This document shows positions 7,900 to 14,127 of a DNA stretch of 49,851 nucleotides, one piece after another. How positions within the stretch are numbered: position 1 is the first letter of the stretch; every line of letters begins with the position of its first letter. The position numbers and the translations under genes were made by a program. Below the pieces are notes generated by a model. It made no database searches. It worked only from the letters and a program-made list of their open reading frames with translations, and was not told the DNA's origin. Origin of the DNA: a virus; IMG/VR virus record IMGVR_UViG_3300046616_000227, positions 1 to 49,851 of that record; one strand, written 5' to 3'.

Positions 7900-8043
7900 C
7901 TAGCCCTCCATTCGTTCTGACTGGCGTTCCGTGCGGTGATCGGCAATCGCATCCTTTGCGGCTTGCTCGTATGTCATAGGGTCGGACAGATCGCCCAGCG
8001 CGTCCTGCATGAAGTCGACAAACTCTTCTTCGCTAAGCAGCAT
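7900..8043 (-). CDS. Small acidic phage protein
   Basis: 47 aa, helical (S-E-E-E-F-V-D-F-M-Q-D-A-L-G-D-L-S then Y-E-Q-A-A-K-D-A-I). It lies between the Rad52-type gene and the 65-aa gene. The ATG at 8043 overlaps the upstream frame by 11 bases, and the TAG abuts the next ATG. Function unknown; translational coupling supports it being real. Confidence 0.65.
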   Translation of the reverse strand: MLLSEEEFVDFMQDALGDLSDPMTYEQAAKDAIADHRTERQSERMEG

Positions 8044-8230
8044 TTTTCTTCACCATTTTGTTCCAGTCATCGTCCTGGCAGTCGTGCCACCCGATTGAAA
8101 TCGCCGTCGCCCACTCATAGGCCGACTTCATGCCTTCTTTGGTATCAGGGAAGGACTCTTCGTAAAGTTTGTTGAGGCGCATGCACCCCTGCTGAACCAG
8201 CAGGGTGCCGTTAACGGGGATAATGGTCAT
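8033..8230 (-). CDS. Hypothetical small phage protein
   Basis: 65 aa with W-A-T-A-I-S-I-G-W-H-D-C-Q-D-D-D-W near the C-terminus. The ATG at 8230 overlaps the upstream stop as ATGA and has AGG about ten bases upstream. No family recognised. Confidence 0.65.
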   Translation of the reverse strand: MTIIPVNGTLLVQQGCMRLNKLYEESFPDTKEGMKSAYEWATAISIGWHDCQDDDWNKMVKKNAA

Positions 8231-8379
8231 AGCGGGTTACCTGGCTGATTCAGTGTGTCGATAATTGATCGCCAGCCTTTCTTCAGGCTGGTACGGATGC
8301 GGCCGACTAAGCGGTCAAGCTGTGATTCGTTTTGGTCTGCGAAGTCCACGATGACTCCGCCACCGATGGCATAAGTCAT
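8227..8379 (-). CDS. Hypothetical small phage protein
   Basis: 50 aa, starting M-T-Y-A-I-G-G-G-V-I-V-D-F-A-D with a basic helical C-terminal half. The ATG at 8379 follows AAGGAAG, and the stop forms an ATGA overlap with the next gene. Function unknown. Confidence 0.65.
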   Translation of the reverse strand: MTYAIGGGVIVDFADQNESQLDRLVGRIRTSLKKGWRSIIDTLNQPGNPL

Positions 8380-8410
8380 CGTGGCTTCCTTGGTGTTGGT
8401 TAAGTGGTGG

Positions 8411-9415
8411 TTAGTAGGTGATGCGGGTATGCGGGATTTCGTTGTCTTTCAGCGCAATCAGAACTTCAATCGCCTGCTCACGGGTTATGCTGGTGCGGCC
8501 CAGTAGCGCAGTAACAATCTCAGTGCCAATCGTTTTACGATGCTTCTCATTTGCGGCGCGCGCTGCGGCTTCGTCTGCAACGCGTTTCTCTTCAGCCAGG
8601 CGAGTGGCTTCTTTCTGTTCGGCTTCCCGCTTGATGCGATCGGCCTCCTGCCGCGCCTTAAGTTGTTCTGCTTCGATAGCCTGCTGCTTTTCCCTTTCAG
8701 CTTTCTCTCTGGCCTCTGTGGCTTCACGTTCGGCACGTTGCTGTGATTCGATGCGTTCACGCTCCGCCTGCTCAGCCGCTGCCTTTAAATCGGCCTCACG
8801 CCTGGCTGAAGCTTCGCGTTCCTGCTGCGCTTTCTGCTCAGCCTCAATGCGTGCCTGCTCGACAGCCTGACGCTTAATCTCTTCTTCGTGAGCAATGCGC
8901 TGGCGTTCTGCTTCGGCTTTCGCTTCCTTGCGCTCGCGGTCAATATCCTTATTCATTAGCAAAGCCAGCTCATGGTCAGCTTCAAATTTCTCAGCTGCAG
9001 CCTTGTCATGCGCTTCATTCATTTCAAGCGCTTCAACATGCCAGGCGATCATCTGCTCTTCAGCAGCTTTACGGTCTTGTTCAGCATCCCACTCAGTGCG
9101 AGGCGCTAAAATATTGTCGCGGATGGTGTCGCACTCACGAGTGAACCTGCGCAGCTCTTCTTCGGCAGGTTTTACCGCTTCTTTTAGATGTTTGAGATAA
9201 GCGCGGCCGGGCTCCTCGATGGCTTTCTTGCTTGAGCCGACCATGCGGGCCAGAGAGCCAATACGCTCGCGTCCCTTTTTGGTGGTTACGTCAGGAACTT
9301 CAGATGCCAGCTGGCGAATCTGATCCAGATAGCCATCAAGTCCGTTCGGCACATACAACGCTGGCGCTTGTTCTGGCTTAATTTCGAGTACTGCTAATTC
9401 CGTTGTTTCACTCAT
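8411..9415 (-). CDS. Long coiled-coil (TolA-like) phage protein
   Basis: 334 aa. A globular part (about 1-120) is followed by a long Ala/Glu/Arg/Lys coiled coil (about 125-290) and a short domain ending I-T-R-E-Q-A-I-E-V-L-I-A-L-K-D-N-E-I. Such proteins are often labelled TolA-like because of the coil alone; nothing points to the envelope here (no signal peptide or membrane segment). Its place beside the annealase and SSB genes suggests a recombination role, by position only. Confidence 0.8.
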   Translation of the reverse strand: MSETTELAVLEIKPEQAPALYVPNGLDGYLDQIRQLASEVPDVTTKKGRERIGSLARMVGSSKKAIEEPGRAYLKHLKEAVKPAEEELRRFTRECDTIRDNILAPRTEWDAEQDRKAAEEQMIAWHVEALEMNEAHDKAAAEKFEADHELALLMNKDIDRERKEAKAEAERQRIAHEEEIKRQAVEQARIEAEQKAQQEREASARREADLKAAAEQAERERIESQQRAEREATEAREKAEREKQQAIEAEQLKARQEADRIKREAEQKEATRLAEEKRVADEAAARAANEKHRKTIGTEIVTALLGRTSITREQAIEVLIALKDNEIPHTRITY

Positions 9416-9433
9416 TTTCCTCTCCTGCGGGCA

Positions 9434-9456
9434 ATAAAAAGCCCTCCGGAGAGGGC
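9434..9456 (-). terminator. Intrinsic terminator in the leftward operon
   Basis: On the minus strand GCCCTC-TCCG-GAGGGC is followed by TTTTTATTG. It lies just upstream of the coiled-coil gene, so transcription of the recombination genes would need antitermination, as in lambda pL. Confidence 0.8.
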
Positions 9457-9472
9457 GAAGGTGTCTAACGCT

Positions 9473-9646
9473 CTATTTGTTGCTCAAGGGCTCGACTCTT
9501 AAGCGTTGGTGCGGAATGCACCGTTGAGCTGACTTAGCAATCAGCTCTGCGGTGTCACTCGATGTCACAAAGGTATTCAAAGTCTCCGCATGAAGTTTTG
9601 CCATTGCTAGATTCTGACTGGACTGGAGCGCGTACCAGTACTGCAT
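9473..9646 (-). CDS. Doubtful small phage ORF
   Basis: 57 aa from ATG 9646 (M-Q-Y-W-Y-A-L-Q-S-S-Q). It overlaps the better supported gene at 9555-9776 by over 90 bp and lacks a good ribosome site. It is kept only because it fills an otherwise empty 140-base gap before the terminator. No family recognised. Confidence 0.3.
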   Translation of the reverse strand: MQYWYALQSSQNLAMAKLHAETLNTFVTSSDTAELIAKSAQRCIPHQRLRVEPLSNK

Positions 9647-9776
9647 CCATCCCGCCCCAATCACGACTCAGCTTCCACTGCTTTGGTGGATTTCTACCAA
9701 GCGAAGAAAAGACCGCCGCTCGGCCGGTATCAAACCTTGCTCGCCCATCCATGACGAAGAATTCAAATTCCTGCAT
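9555..9776 (-). CDS. Hypothetical small phage protein
   Basis: 73 aa, starting M-Q-E-F-E-F-F-V-M-D-G-R-A-R-F-D-T and ending in G-D-F-E-Y-L-C-D-I-E. The ATG has AGGAG eight bases upstream. It resembles small beta-rich proteins common in lambdoid leftward operons. Function unknown. Confidence 0.7.
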   Translation of the reverse strand: MQEFEFFVMDGRARFDTGRAAVFSSLGRNPPKQWKLSRDWGGMDAVLVRAPVQSESSNGKTSCGDFEYLCDIE

Positions 9777-9797
9777 CTATCTCTCTCCTGTCAGTGG

Positions 9798-10034
9798 TTA
9801 CTCGCCCCGAGCGCGCAGCATTGCGTCTGCCATTAAATAAGCGTCAGAAGCAACCCCATCCCGCCACCCATCTTGAAATCCCTCGGCTTCCGCATGATTT
9901 AGGTATTGCGCAAAGCACAAACCAAGGGCTTTAGCTGCGAAGTAATCACGCAGCGTCATGCCTTCCTGCTGAACAAACTGCTGACCCGGATGACCACTTG
10001 CAGCAAATGCTGGCCCACCTGTTTCTTTACTCAT
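9798..10034 (-). CDS. Hypothetical lambdoid protein (D-Y-F-A-A-K-A type)
   Basis: 78 aa. It has the common lambdoid pattern G-G-P-A-F, G-M-T-L-R-D-Y-F-A-A-K-A, then Y-L-M-A-D-A-M-L-R-A-R at the end. The ATG follows GAGG by seven bases, one base after the stop of the previous small gene. Widespread in enterobacterial phages with no known role. Confidence 0.8.
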   Translation of the reverse strand: MSKETGGPAFAASGHPGQQFVQQEGMTLRDYFAAKALGLCFAQYLNHAEAEGFQDGWRDGVASDAYLMADAMLRARGE

Positions 10035-10035
10035 C

Positions 10036-10113
10036 TCAAATCCTCGCTATCATCGCCAACCCCATCAGCAAAGCAGTCACTACCCAGCAGATAATGCAAT
10101 CTTTTGTGCTCAT
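10036..10113 (-). CDS. 25-aa membrane peptide
   Basis: MSTKDC followed by one hydrophobic stretch (I-I-C-W-V-V-T-A-L-L-M-G-L-A-M-I-A). AAGG lies eight bases before the ATG, and the stop is one base from the next gene's start, which suggests coupling. A single-pass inner-membrane peptide is inferred; function unknown. Confidence 0.55.
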   Translation of the reverse strand: MSTKDCIICWVVTALLMGLAMIARI

Positions 10114-10133
10114 GGTATTGGCCTTGGTGTAGG

Positions 10134-10160
10134 TAAAAAGAAACCCGCGCTGGGGCGGGT
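10134..10160 (-). terminator. Intrinsic terminator in the leftward operon
   Basis: On the minus strand ACCCGC-CCCAGC-GCGGGT is followed by TTCTTTTT. It begins right at the stop of the 114-aa gene, upstream of the 25-aa peptide gene. Confidence 0.75.
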
Positions 10161-10504
10161 TATTGAATGCGCTCTGTTCTGCCACTGTGCCGCAGAACCT
10201 CACCGTATTCCCCGATGCTGATGCTCGCATCCTTGTATTGGCCCAGCGCCTGCTTAACTGCGGTTTCAGCATTGCCTTGGTATTTTTCAAACTGAGCTTG
10301 CAGCGCCTTATATTTTCGCTCCCATTCACGCTCTATATCTGCGTAGCGGTCAGAGTCAGGAGGAGAGTAGAAAGCCATGCCGTAATTTTCATGACCGGCA
10401 CTTACATCTTCTGCGAGGCAATTAAGTTGCTCATCAGTCAAATTCAGATCGCAATCACAGCTGGCCTGCGAAATACACTCTTTCCAATATTCCAGATCGT
10501 CCAT
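10160..10504 (-). CDS. Hypothetical lambdoid protein
   Basis: 114 aa. The pattern L-E-Y-W-K-E-C-I-S-Q-A near the start, G-H-E-N-Y-G-M-A-F-Y-S-P-P in the middle and I-S-I-G-E-Y-G-E-V-L-R-H at the end is a conserved family of lambdoid phages. The ATG at 10504 has GAGG five bases upstream; a GTG at 10510 is possible. Role unknown. Confidence 0.8.
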   Translation of the reverse strand: MDDLEYWKECISQASCDCDLNLTDEQLNCLAEDVSAGHENYGMAFYSPPDSDRYADIEREWERKYKALQAQFEKYQGNAETAVKQALGQYKDASISIGEYGEVLRHSGRTERIQ

Positions 10505-10538
10505 ACTCACCTCTTATCAGTTCTGCTGCGTCCACGCC

Positions 10539-10733
10539 CTATAAGTTGGCGTCGTAAAATGCCCTAAGCGCTTCAACCAGCTTCGATTCGTCGATTGCCA
10601 TTGCATCTTCTTCGCCGTCTTCAATCCAAACCTGTCCGTCACCGAAGTTACTGATGGTGAAGTCGCCGATTGTCACAGCGTCAGCTTTGCCAGAATCGAT
10701 AGATGGGTTGCACTCTGTTTTGCAAAATCTCAT
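10539..10733 (-). CDS. Hypothetical small acidic phage protein
   Basis: 64 aa, acidic (W-I-E-D-G-E-E-D-A-M-A-I-D-E) with a C-terminal helix. GAGG lies seven bases before the ATG. No family recognised. Confidence 0.7.
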   Translation of the reverse strand: MRFCKTECNPSIDSGKADAVTIGDFTISNFGDGQVWIEDGEEDAMAIDESKLVEALRAFYDANL

Positions 10734-10790
10734 GTTAAATCCTCAGTTGTTATTTGCTGCGTCCACGCTGTTTAGTGAACAGGTGTCAAA

Positions 10791-11066
10791 TCAATTGCCT
10801 GCCAGAGCTTTGGCTGCTTCCAGTGCGGTATCGCATCCAATCATGGCCTTGGTGAAGTTATCCGCCATTTCCTGATCGGATACTTCAAACAATTTGTCGC
10901 GCTCTGCCTCTCCGTTATCACCCTTGAATACCGGACCAAGTGACAACTCTGCGCCATCAATCCGTACCGAAAAACTCAATTTCGGCAGGTCATCGTCATC
11001 GTATTCTTTAGTGACCAGAACCTGACGCCCGTTTGATTCAAATAACTTTGCCCAGTTTTCCATCAT
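10791..11066 (-). CDS. Hypothetical lambdoid protein
   Basis: 91 aa. The start M-M-E-N-W-A-K-L-F-E and Q-V-L-V-T-K-E resemble a conserved lambdoid family. The first ATG overlaps the upstream TAA as TAATG; the second ATG three bases on has better spacing from GAGG. Function unknown. Confidence 0.75.
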   Translation of the reverse strand: MMENWAKLFESNGRQVLVTKEYDDDDLPKLSFSVRIDGAELSLGPVFKGDNGEAERDKLFEVSDQEMADNFTKAMIGCDTALEAAKALAGN

Positions 11067-11308
11067 TACCTCGCCGTCACGTTGTCTTTAGATTTCCGAT
11101 AGCCTGCTGCAAATTGCGCTACATCCGGCAAACACACCGCTCCACCTTCCTGCTTATCTCGCAGACTAGGGGAGGAGGTGGCGCGTGATACGCGATCCTC
11201 GCTGCAATCAAACTTCACTTTGTTCTGTACCGCTTCTTCGCGGCGCTTTGCAATCAGTTCGCCACGCTTGAGGTAGCGACGGCTGACGCTGTTGGTAGCT
11301 GCAAACAT
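11066..11308 (-). CDS. Hypothetical basic phage protein
   Basis: 80 aa, with a basic N-terminal half (R-R-Y-L-K-R-G-E-L-I-A-K-R-R-E-E-A). The ATG at 11308 has an excellent GGAGGTG site, preferred over 11338. It lies near the start of the leftward operon. No family recognised. Confidence 0.7.
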   Translation of the reverse strand: MFAATNSVSRRYLKRGELIAKRREEAVQNKVKFDCSEDRVSRATSSPSLRDKQEGGAVCLPDVAQFAAGYRKSKDNVTAR

Positions 11309-11328
11309 ATTCACCTCCGTTAATTGGC

Positions 11329-11529
11329 TTAGGCCCATACCGTGCCATGATGCTGATCTTCACGGTTGCGCTTTTTCACGCTGCATTTCACGGTATCGCC
11401 AAAGCCAACTGCACTTTGGTCTCCCACAAGGGCGGGAGAAATTACCCCATCGATTTTAAAGAGCGCCAACATCCTGTTGGGTAGTGCTTCCTGCTGATGG
11501 GATAAACAATAGCATTGCGTATTATTCAT
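11329..11529 (-). CDS. First gene of the leftward early operon, unknown
   Basis: 66 aa, with a short beta-like segment (L-F-K-I-D-G-V-I-S-P-A-L-V-G) and basic C-terminal residues (K-K-R-N-R-E-D-Q-H-H). It begins immediately after the palindromic operator at 11532-11543 and has no clear ribosome site, so it may be read from a leaderless or very short leader transcript. By position it is the place of N or another antiterminator, but the sequence does not show it. Confidence 0.55.
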   Translation of the reverse strand: MNNTQCYCLSHQQEALPNRMLALFKIDGVISPALVGDQSAVGFGDTVKCSVKKRNREDQHHGTVWA

Positions 11530-11531
11530 AG

Positions 11532-11561
11532 CAATACGTATTGGTAAAAAAGTAATAGCAA
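11532..11561 (-). promoter_or_regulatory. Probable operator-promoter of the leftward operon (OL/pL)
   Basis: It contains the perfect palindrome CAATACGTATTG (11532-11543) and TTGCTATTA on the minus strand (11553-11561). Both elements recur before cro: TTGCTATTA at 12531-12539 and AATACGTAA at 12553-12561. Shared paired motifs at the two early promoters are what one expects of repressor and Cro operators. Binding is inferred. Confidence 0.6.
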
Positions 11562-11692
11562 TTCACATAAACTAATGATGCGAAAGCGAAAAAAATTACG
11601 AATTTTTGGATTATTTAATGCGTTATCGGGGAGAGTTAAAAAAAGCAGAACGGTAAGCTTGATTTATGGAAGGATGTGTTTCACTATAAAAA

Positions 11693-11712
11693 CACTGTTT
11701 ACATAAACAGTA
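11693..11712. promoter_or_regulatory. LexA-type (SOS) box beside the repressor gene
   Basis: CACTGTTTACATAAACAGTA fits CTGT-N8-ACAG and differs from the LexA consensus at about four positions. Its core CTGTTTA-CA-TAAACAG is a perfect inverted repeat. It lies in the roughly 300-base gap between the leftward operon (11529) and the 3' end of cI (11839). A possible plus promoter (TTGATT 11659-11664, CACTAT 11682-11687) ends just before the box. Confidence 0.7.
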
Positions 11713-11767
11713 GTTACAAATGGAGAAGTGGCTAAATTGTTGAATTAACTAACAAGTGGGAGGGGGT

Positions 11768-11947
11768 ATGGCAACGGCTTTGCTTAGGAATAGGCAAGGA
11801 GGGTATGTGGAATACAACCCCCCTAAAAATGAAGAGGATTATTTCTTTCGTTTCAAGTCACGAAGAAGAAACACAACAACCCCGATCATTGTTGATTCTT
11901 TAGCCGCAGGAATCAAAGGTACGCGATCGTCATCAACTGATAAGTAG
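11768..11947 (+). CDS. Candidate SOS-controlled small ORF antisense to cI
   Basis: 59 aa, basic in the middle (F-K-S-R-R-R-N). It begins about 55 bases after the LexA-type box and has GGAGG four bases before its ATG. Codons 24-59 are antisense to the 3' end of cI. In other temperate phages with non-cleavable repressors, a LexA-controlled antirepressor performs induction, and this ORF occupies a fitting position. No homology is recognised, and an antisense shadow of cI is a real alternative. Confidence 0.35.
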   Translation: MATALLRNRQGGYVEYNPPKNEEDYFFRFKSRRRNTTTPIIVDSLAAGIKGTRSSSTDK

Positions 11948-12462
11948 CCATGCGGGCCACCATCTACGAATCGATATACTGAGTAATAGTCATTGACCAG
12001 CGCATAAACAAGATCGCCGTTGCCAGGGTGTTCAGCAGCGTCCACAACTACAACGGTGCCAGCAGGCGCTTCGCTGCATCCACTATTTCTGTCCAGCATA
12101 TAAGCCCGGCAAGTGTCACTCTCAACTGACTGAGGGACATAGATATATTCTGCGGTCTGTACGTTGGCTTTATCGAAGATAGGCACGGGGAAAACGCCGC
12201 CCAATGACATCTCATTTTTCGGTGGATGGGGATATGTCATCTTCTCATCTGAAACCATTGATCCGGTTCCATTAGCAAGCCACTCAACACTTATCGACAG
12301 CGCCCGAGCAATATCAACAAGGCGCGTAGATCCCTTCGCCTCGCCCTTCACAAGCCGCCAAATAGTTGGTTGAGCAACTCCTGAAGCTTTAGCTAAAGCC
12401 CCCTGAGAAATACCCCTTTCATTCATGGCGTAAGCCAATCTTTCTGCAAGCGTTTTATTCAT
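11839..12462 (-). CDS. cI: Phage repressor, CI/C2 type
   Basis: 207 aa. An XRE-type HTH (about residues 5-60; S-Q-G-A-L-A-K-A-S-G-V-A-Q-P-T-I-W) is joined to an S24-like C-terminal domain (T-V-V-V-V-D-A-A and G-D-L-V-Y-A-L-V). The usual G-D-S-M catalytic serine motif is replaced by R-N-S-G-C-S-E, the usual catalytic Lys strand reads Y-S-V-Y-R-F, and no Ala-Gly cleavage site is seen. Self-cleavage therefore looks unlikely. The start at 12462 is chosen because the HTH begins there and a pRM-like promoter would start transcription about there; the frame extends to 12531. It should hold pL and pR off in the lysogen. Confidence 0.9.
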   Translation of the reverse strand: MNKTLAERLAYAMNERGISQGALAKASGVAQPTIWRLVKGEAKGSTRLVDIARALSISVEWLANGTGSMVSDEKMTYPHPPKNEMSLGGVFPVPIFDKANVQTAEYIYVPQSVESDTCRAYMLDRNSGCSEAPAGTVVVVDAAEHPGNGDLVYALVNDYYSVYRFVDGGPHGYLSVDDDRVPLIPAAKESTMIGVVVFLLRDLKRKK

Positions 12463-12572
12463 AACCGGCAATTTATAACTAGCCGTATTAACCGTCAAAT
12501 GTGGAAAGCTATTGCCTTCACTGATACTCATTGCTATTATTCTCTTTGTGATAATACGTAAAGGAATTGCAC
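12463..12572. promoter_or_regulatory. Divergent cI/cro operator region (OR, pRM, pR)
   Basis: pRM on minus: TTGACG (12493-12498) and TATAAA (12472-12477) with a 15-base spacer, placing the start next to the cI ATG and so giving a nearly leaderless message as for lambda cI. pR on plus: an extended -10, TG-A-TAATAC (12549-12557), with TTGCTA upstream. Operator-like elements are TTGCTATTA (12531-12539) and AATACGTAA (12553-12561), plus related GCTATT and CGTATT pieces nearer cI. Confidence 0.65.
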
Positions 12573-12788
12573 ATGACTAACAAAGCTATTCAGCGAGCTG
12601 TAAACATCGCAGGAAGCCAGCAGAAGCTTGCTGATCTTTGCGGTGTAAAGCAGCCAACAGTTTGGCGCTGGCTGCACGGAGGTGGCATCGATGCCAAGTA
12701 TGTACTGGCCATCACCAAGGCTACACAGGGCCGAGTAAAACCATATGAGATTCGACCTGATTTAGCTGACCTGTTAGCCGCCTCTTAA
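12573..12788 (+). CDS. cro: Cro-like repressor (YdaS-type)
   Basis: 71 aa, one helix-turn-helix of the YdaS/Cro kind: A-V-N-I-A-G-S-Q-Q-K-L-A-D-L-C-G-V-K-Q-P-T-V-W-R-W. AAGGA lies seven bases before the ATG. It is divergent from cI and first in the rightward operon, the position of cro, and should act on the shared operators. Confidence 0.9.
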   Translation: MTNKAIQRAVNIAGSQQKLADLCGVKQPTVWRWLHGGGIDAKYVLAITKATQGRVKPYEIRPDLADLLAAS

Positions 12789-12795
12789 GTAACAC

Positions 12796-12836
12796 CGCTC
12801 TTTAAAAACTCTGAATCTGTCCCCGCCCTTGTGGGG
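12796..12836 (+). promoter_or_regulatory. nutR-like antitermination site
   Basis: CGCTCTTTAAA (12796-12806) matches the boxA core of ribosomal and lambda nut sites. A hairpin CCCCGC-CCTT-GTGGGG (12821-12836) follows, in place of boxB. It lies between cro and cII as in lambda. The antitermination factor is not identified. Confidence 0.6.
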
Positions 12837-12900
12837 AGAACCCAAGTGACTTGCTCACCGCAATGTCACGTAACCAATTCAACACGGAGAAGTATCTGTT

Positions 12901-13191
12901 ATGGAAGCTGCAAAGTACCGCAAAAAAGCGTCTCGCATTGAGTCGCAACTGTTAGGGAAGTTGGCCGTAATGGGCCAGACAAAGTTCGCAAAGCTGATGG
13001 GCGTACCTGATTGCAAGGTTACCCGGATGAAAGAAGGTTTCTTCAGCCAGGCAGCTATGGCGATGGCAATTCTGGAGTATGGGGTAGACGACACGGAAAT
13101 AGTCGAACTGGCGCGGAGGTTTGCTGACGTGCTTACAAAGAAAAAGCCACCTGCTGTAACAGATGGCTCTCAAATAACTATCGAATTCTGA
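12901..13191 (+). CDS. cII: CII-type transcriptional activator
   Basis: 96 aa, the lambda CII length (97). It shares the R-I-E-S start region, an HTH (T-K-F-A-K-L-M-G-V-P-D-C-K-V-T-R-M-K), L-E-Y-G-V-D-D and the V-L-T-K-K-K-P-P-A C-terminus. CII tetramers activate repressor-establishment and integrase promoters after infection. A matching site lies in its own 5' end. Confidence 0.93.
   Translation: MEAAKYRKKASRIESQLLGKLAVMGQTKFAKLMGVPDCKVTRMKEGFFSQAAMAMAILEYGVDDTEIVELARRFADVLTKKKPPAVTDGSQITIEF
12910..12923 (-). promoter_or_regulatory. PRE promoter CII-binding site
   Basis: On the minus strand TTGC-GGTACT-TTGC exactly fits the CII site TTGC-N6-TTGC. In lambda the site sits at the same place, just inside cII, and drives leftward cI transcription. 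A -10-like GATACT follows on the minus strand. Confidence 0.8.
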
Positions 13192-13252
13192 CAATCGACG
13201 GAGTTAATAATGCCAGGACTAACTGGATATGTAAACAGTAAAGGGTGCTTTT

Positions 13253-14125
13253 ATGGCTGAAGCTGCCCTTAAAAACGTCTCACCTATCAGGCCTGATTTG
13301 CAGGTCGTGGAGCGTCGCGTGGTTGATACCGACAATGGTTTCACCCGTATCGCTAATGAGCTGCTAGAGGCTGTTATAGGCGCTGGATTAACTCAGAACC
13401 AGATGCTGATCACCCTGGCGGTTATTCGCAAAACATACGGGTACAACAAAACATCTGATTGGGTAGGGAACGCTCAACTCTCCGAACTAACCGGGTTACC
13501 TGAAACCCGGTGCAGCACGGAACGCAATAAGCTAATCAAGATGAAAGTTCTAGCCATGAATGGGCGCCTGATTGGCATCAACAAAGAAATCAGTGCTTGG
13601 GACACCAAGTTTCACACAATCAGTAAACCTGTCATTACAGAATCAGTAAATATTACAGAAACTGTAAACTTTACAGAATCTGTAAAGGAAACATTTACGG
13701 AATCGGTAAAACCGGGTTTACAGAATCTGTTAAACACAAAAGACAATTCTACAAAAGACAGTAAAGACAATAACAATATTACCCCTGTAGTCCCCGCAGC
13801 CATTCCTGATAAGCCTGTTAAAGAATCCAGAAAGGCTTCGCAGTATCCCAAAGAGCTAACCCCAAATGACGGCAATCGCGATCTGGCTAAACGCCTTGGC
13901 GTGAATCTGGAAAGTGAGTTTGAAGCTTTTTCTGATCACCACCGCTCGAAAGGCTCAACGTTCAAAGACTGGAATCTCGCACTTAACACATGGCTGAGAA
14001 ACTCGGTTAAGTACGGGCCAAAAACTGCACAGCGTATTCAGCCAGCTACCACGCGAGCTGTGGCTGAAAACTTCAACAGCAAAGACTACGGTCAAACTCA
14101 GGTGCCCGTTTGGGCTAGGGATTGA
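13253..14125 (+). CDS. O: Lambda O-like replication initiator
   Basis: 290 aa. The N-terminal 115 residues match the Phage_rep_O fold (G-F-T-R-I-A-N-E-L-L-E-A, A-V-I-R-K-T-Y-G-Y-N-K, L-S-E-L-T-G-L-P-E-T-R-C). A linker with four T-E-S-V/T-E-T-V type repeats is encoded by the origin iterons. The C-terminal part (about 190-275) resembles the helicase-loader contact domain of phage and DnaT-like initiators. It binds its iterons and recruits the loader encoded next. Confidence 0.93.
   Translation: MAEAALKNVSPIRPDLQVVERRVVDTDNGFTRIANELLEAVIGAGLTQNQMLITLAVIRKTYGYNKTSDWVGNAQLSELTGLPETRCSTERNKLIKMKVLAMNGRLIGINKEISAWDTKFHTISKPVITESVNITETVNFTESVKETFTESVKPGLQNLLNTKDNSTKDSKDNNNITPVVPAAIPDKPVKESRKASQYPKELTPNDGNRDLAKRLGVNLESEFEAFSDHHRSKGSTFKDWNLALNTWLRNSVKYGPKTAQRIQPATTRAVAENFNSKDYGQTQVPVWARD
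13611..13734 (+). repeat. ori: Replication origin iterons inside O
   Basis: Five copies of TTACAGAATCTGTAAA-like 16-mers start at 13635, 13653, 13671, 13695 and 13718. A degenerate copy lies at 13611-13627. Each copy is itself an inverted repeat (TTTACAG-AAT-CTGTAAA at 13670). Spacing is 18, 18, 24 and 23. An AT-rich stretch follows to about 13790, as in ori-lambda. Confidence 0.9.
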
Positions 14126-14127
14126 AC

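Noticed and set aside
8418-8870. Plus-strand Ser/Ala/Cys/Arg-rich frame of 150 codons
   Set aside because: It is the antisense shadow of the coiled-coil gene; its composition reflects reversed Glu/Ala/Arg codons.
13617-13734. Short spaced repeats considered as a CRISPR array
   Set aside because: Repeats of 16 bases with spacers of only 2 to 8 bases inside an initiator gene are origin iterons, not CRISPR.
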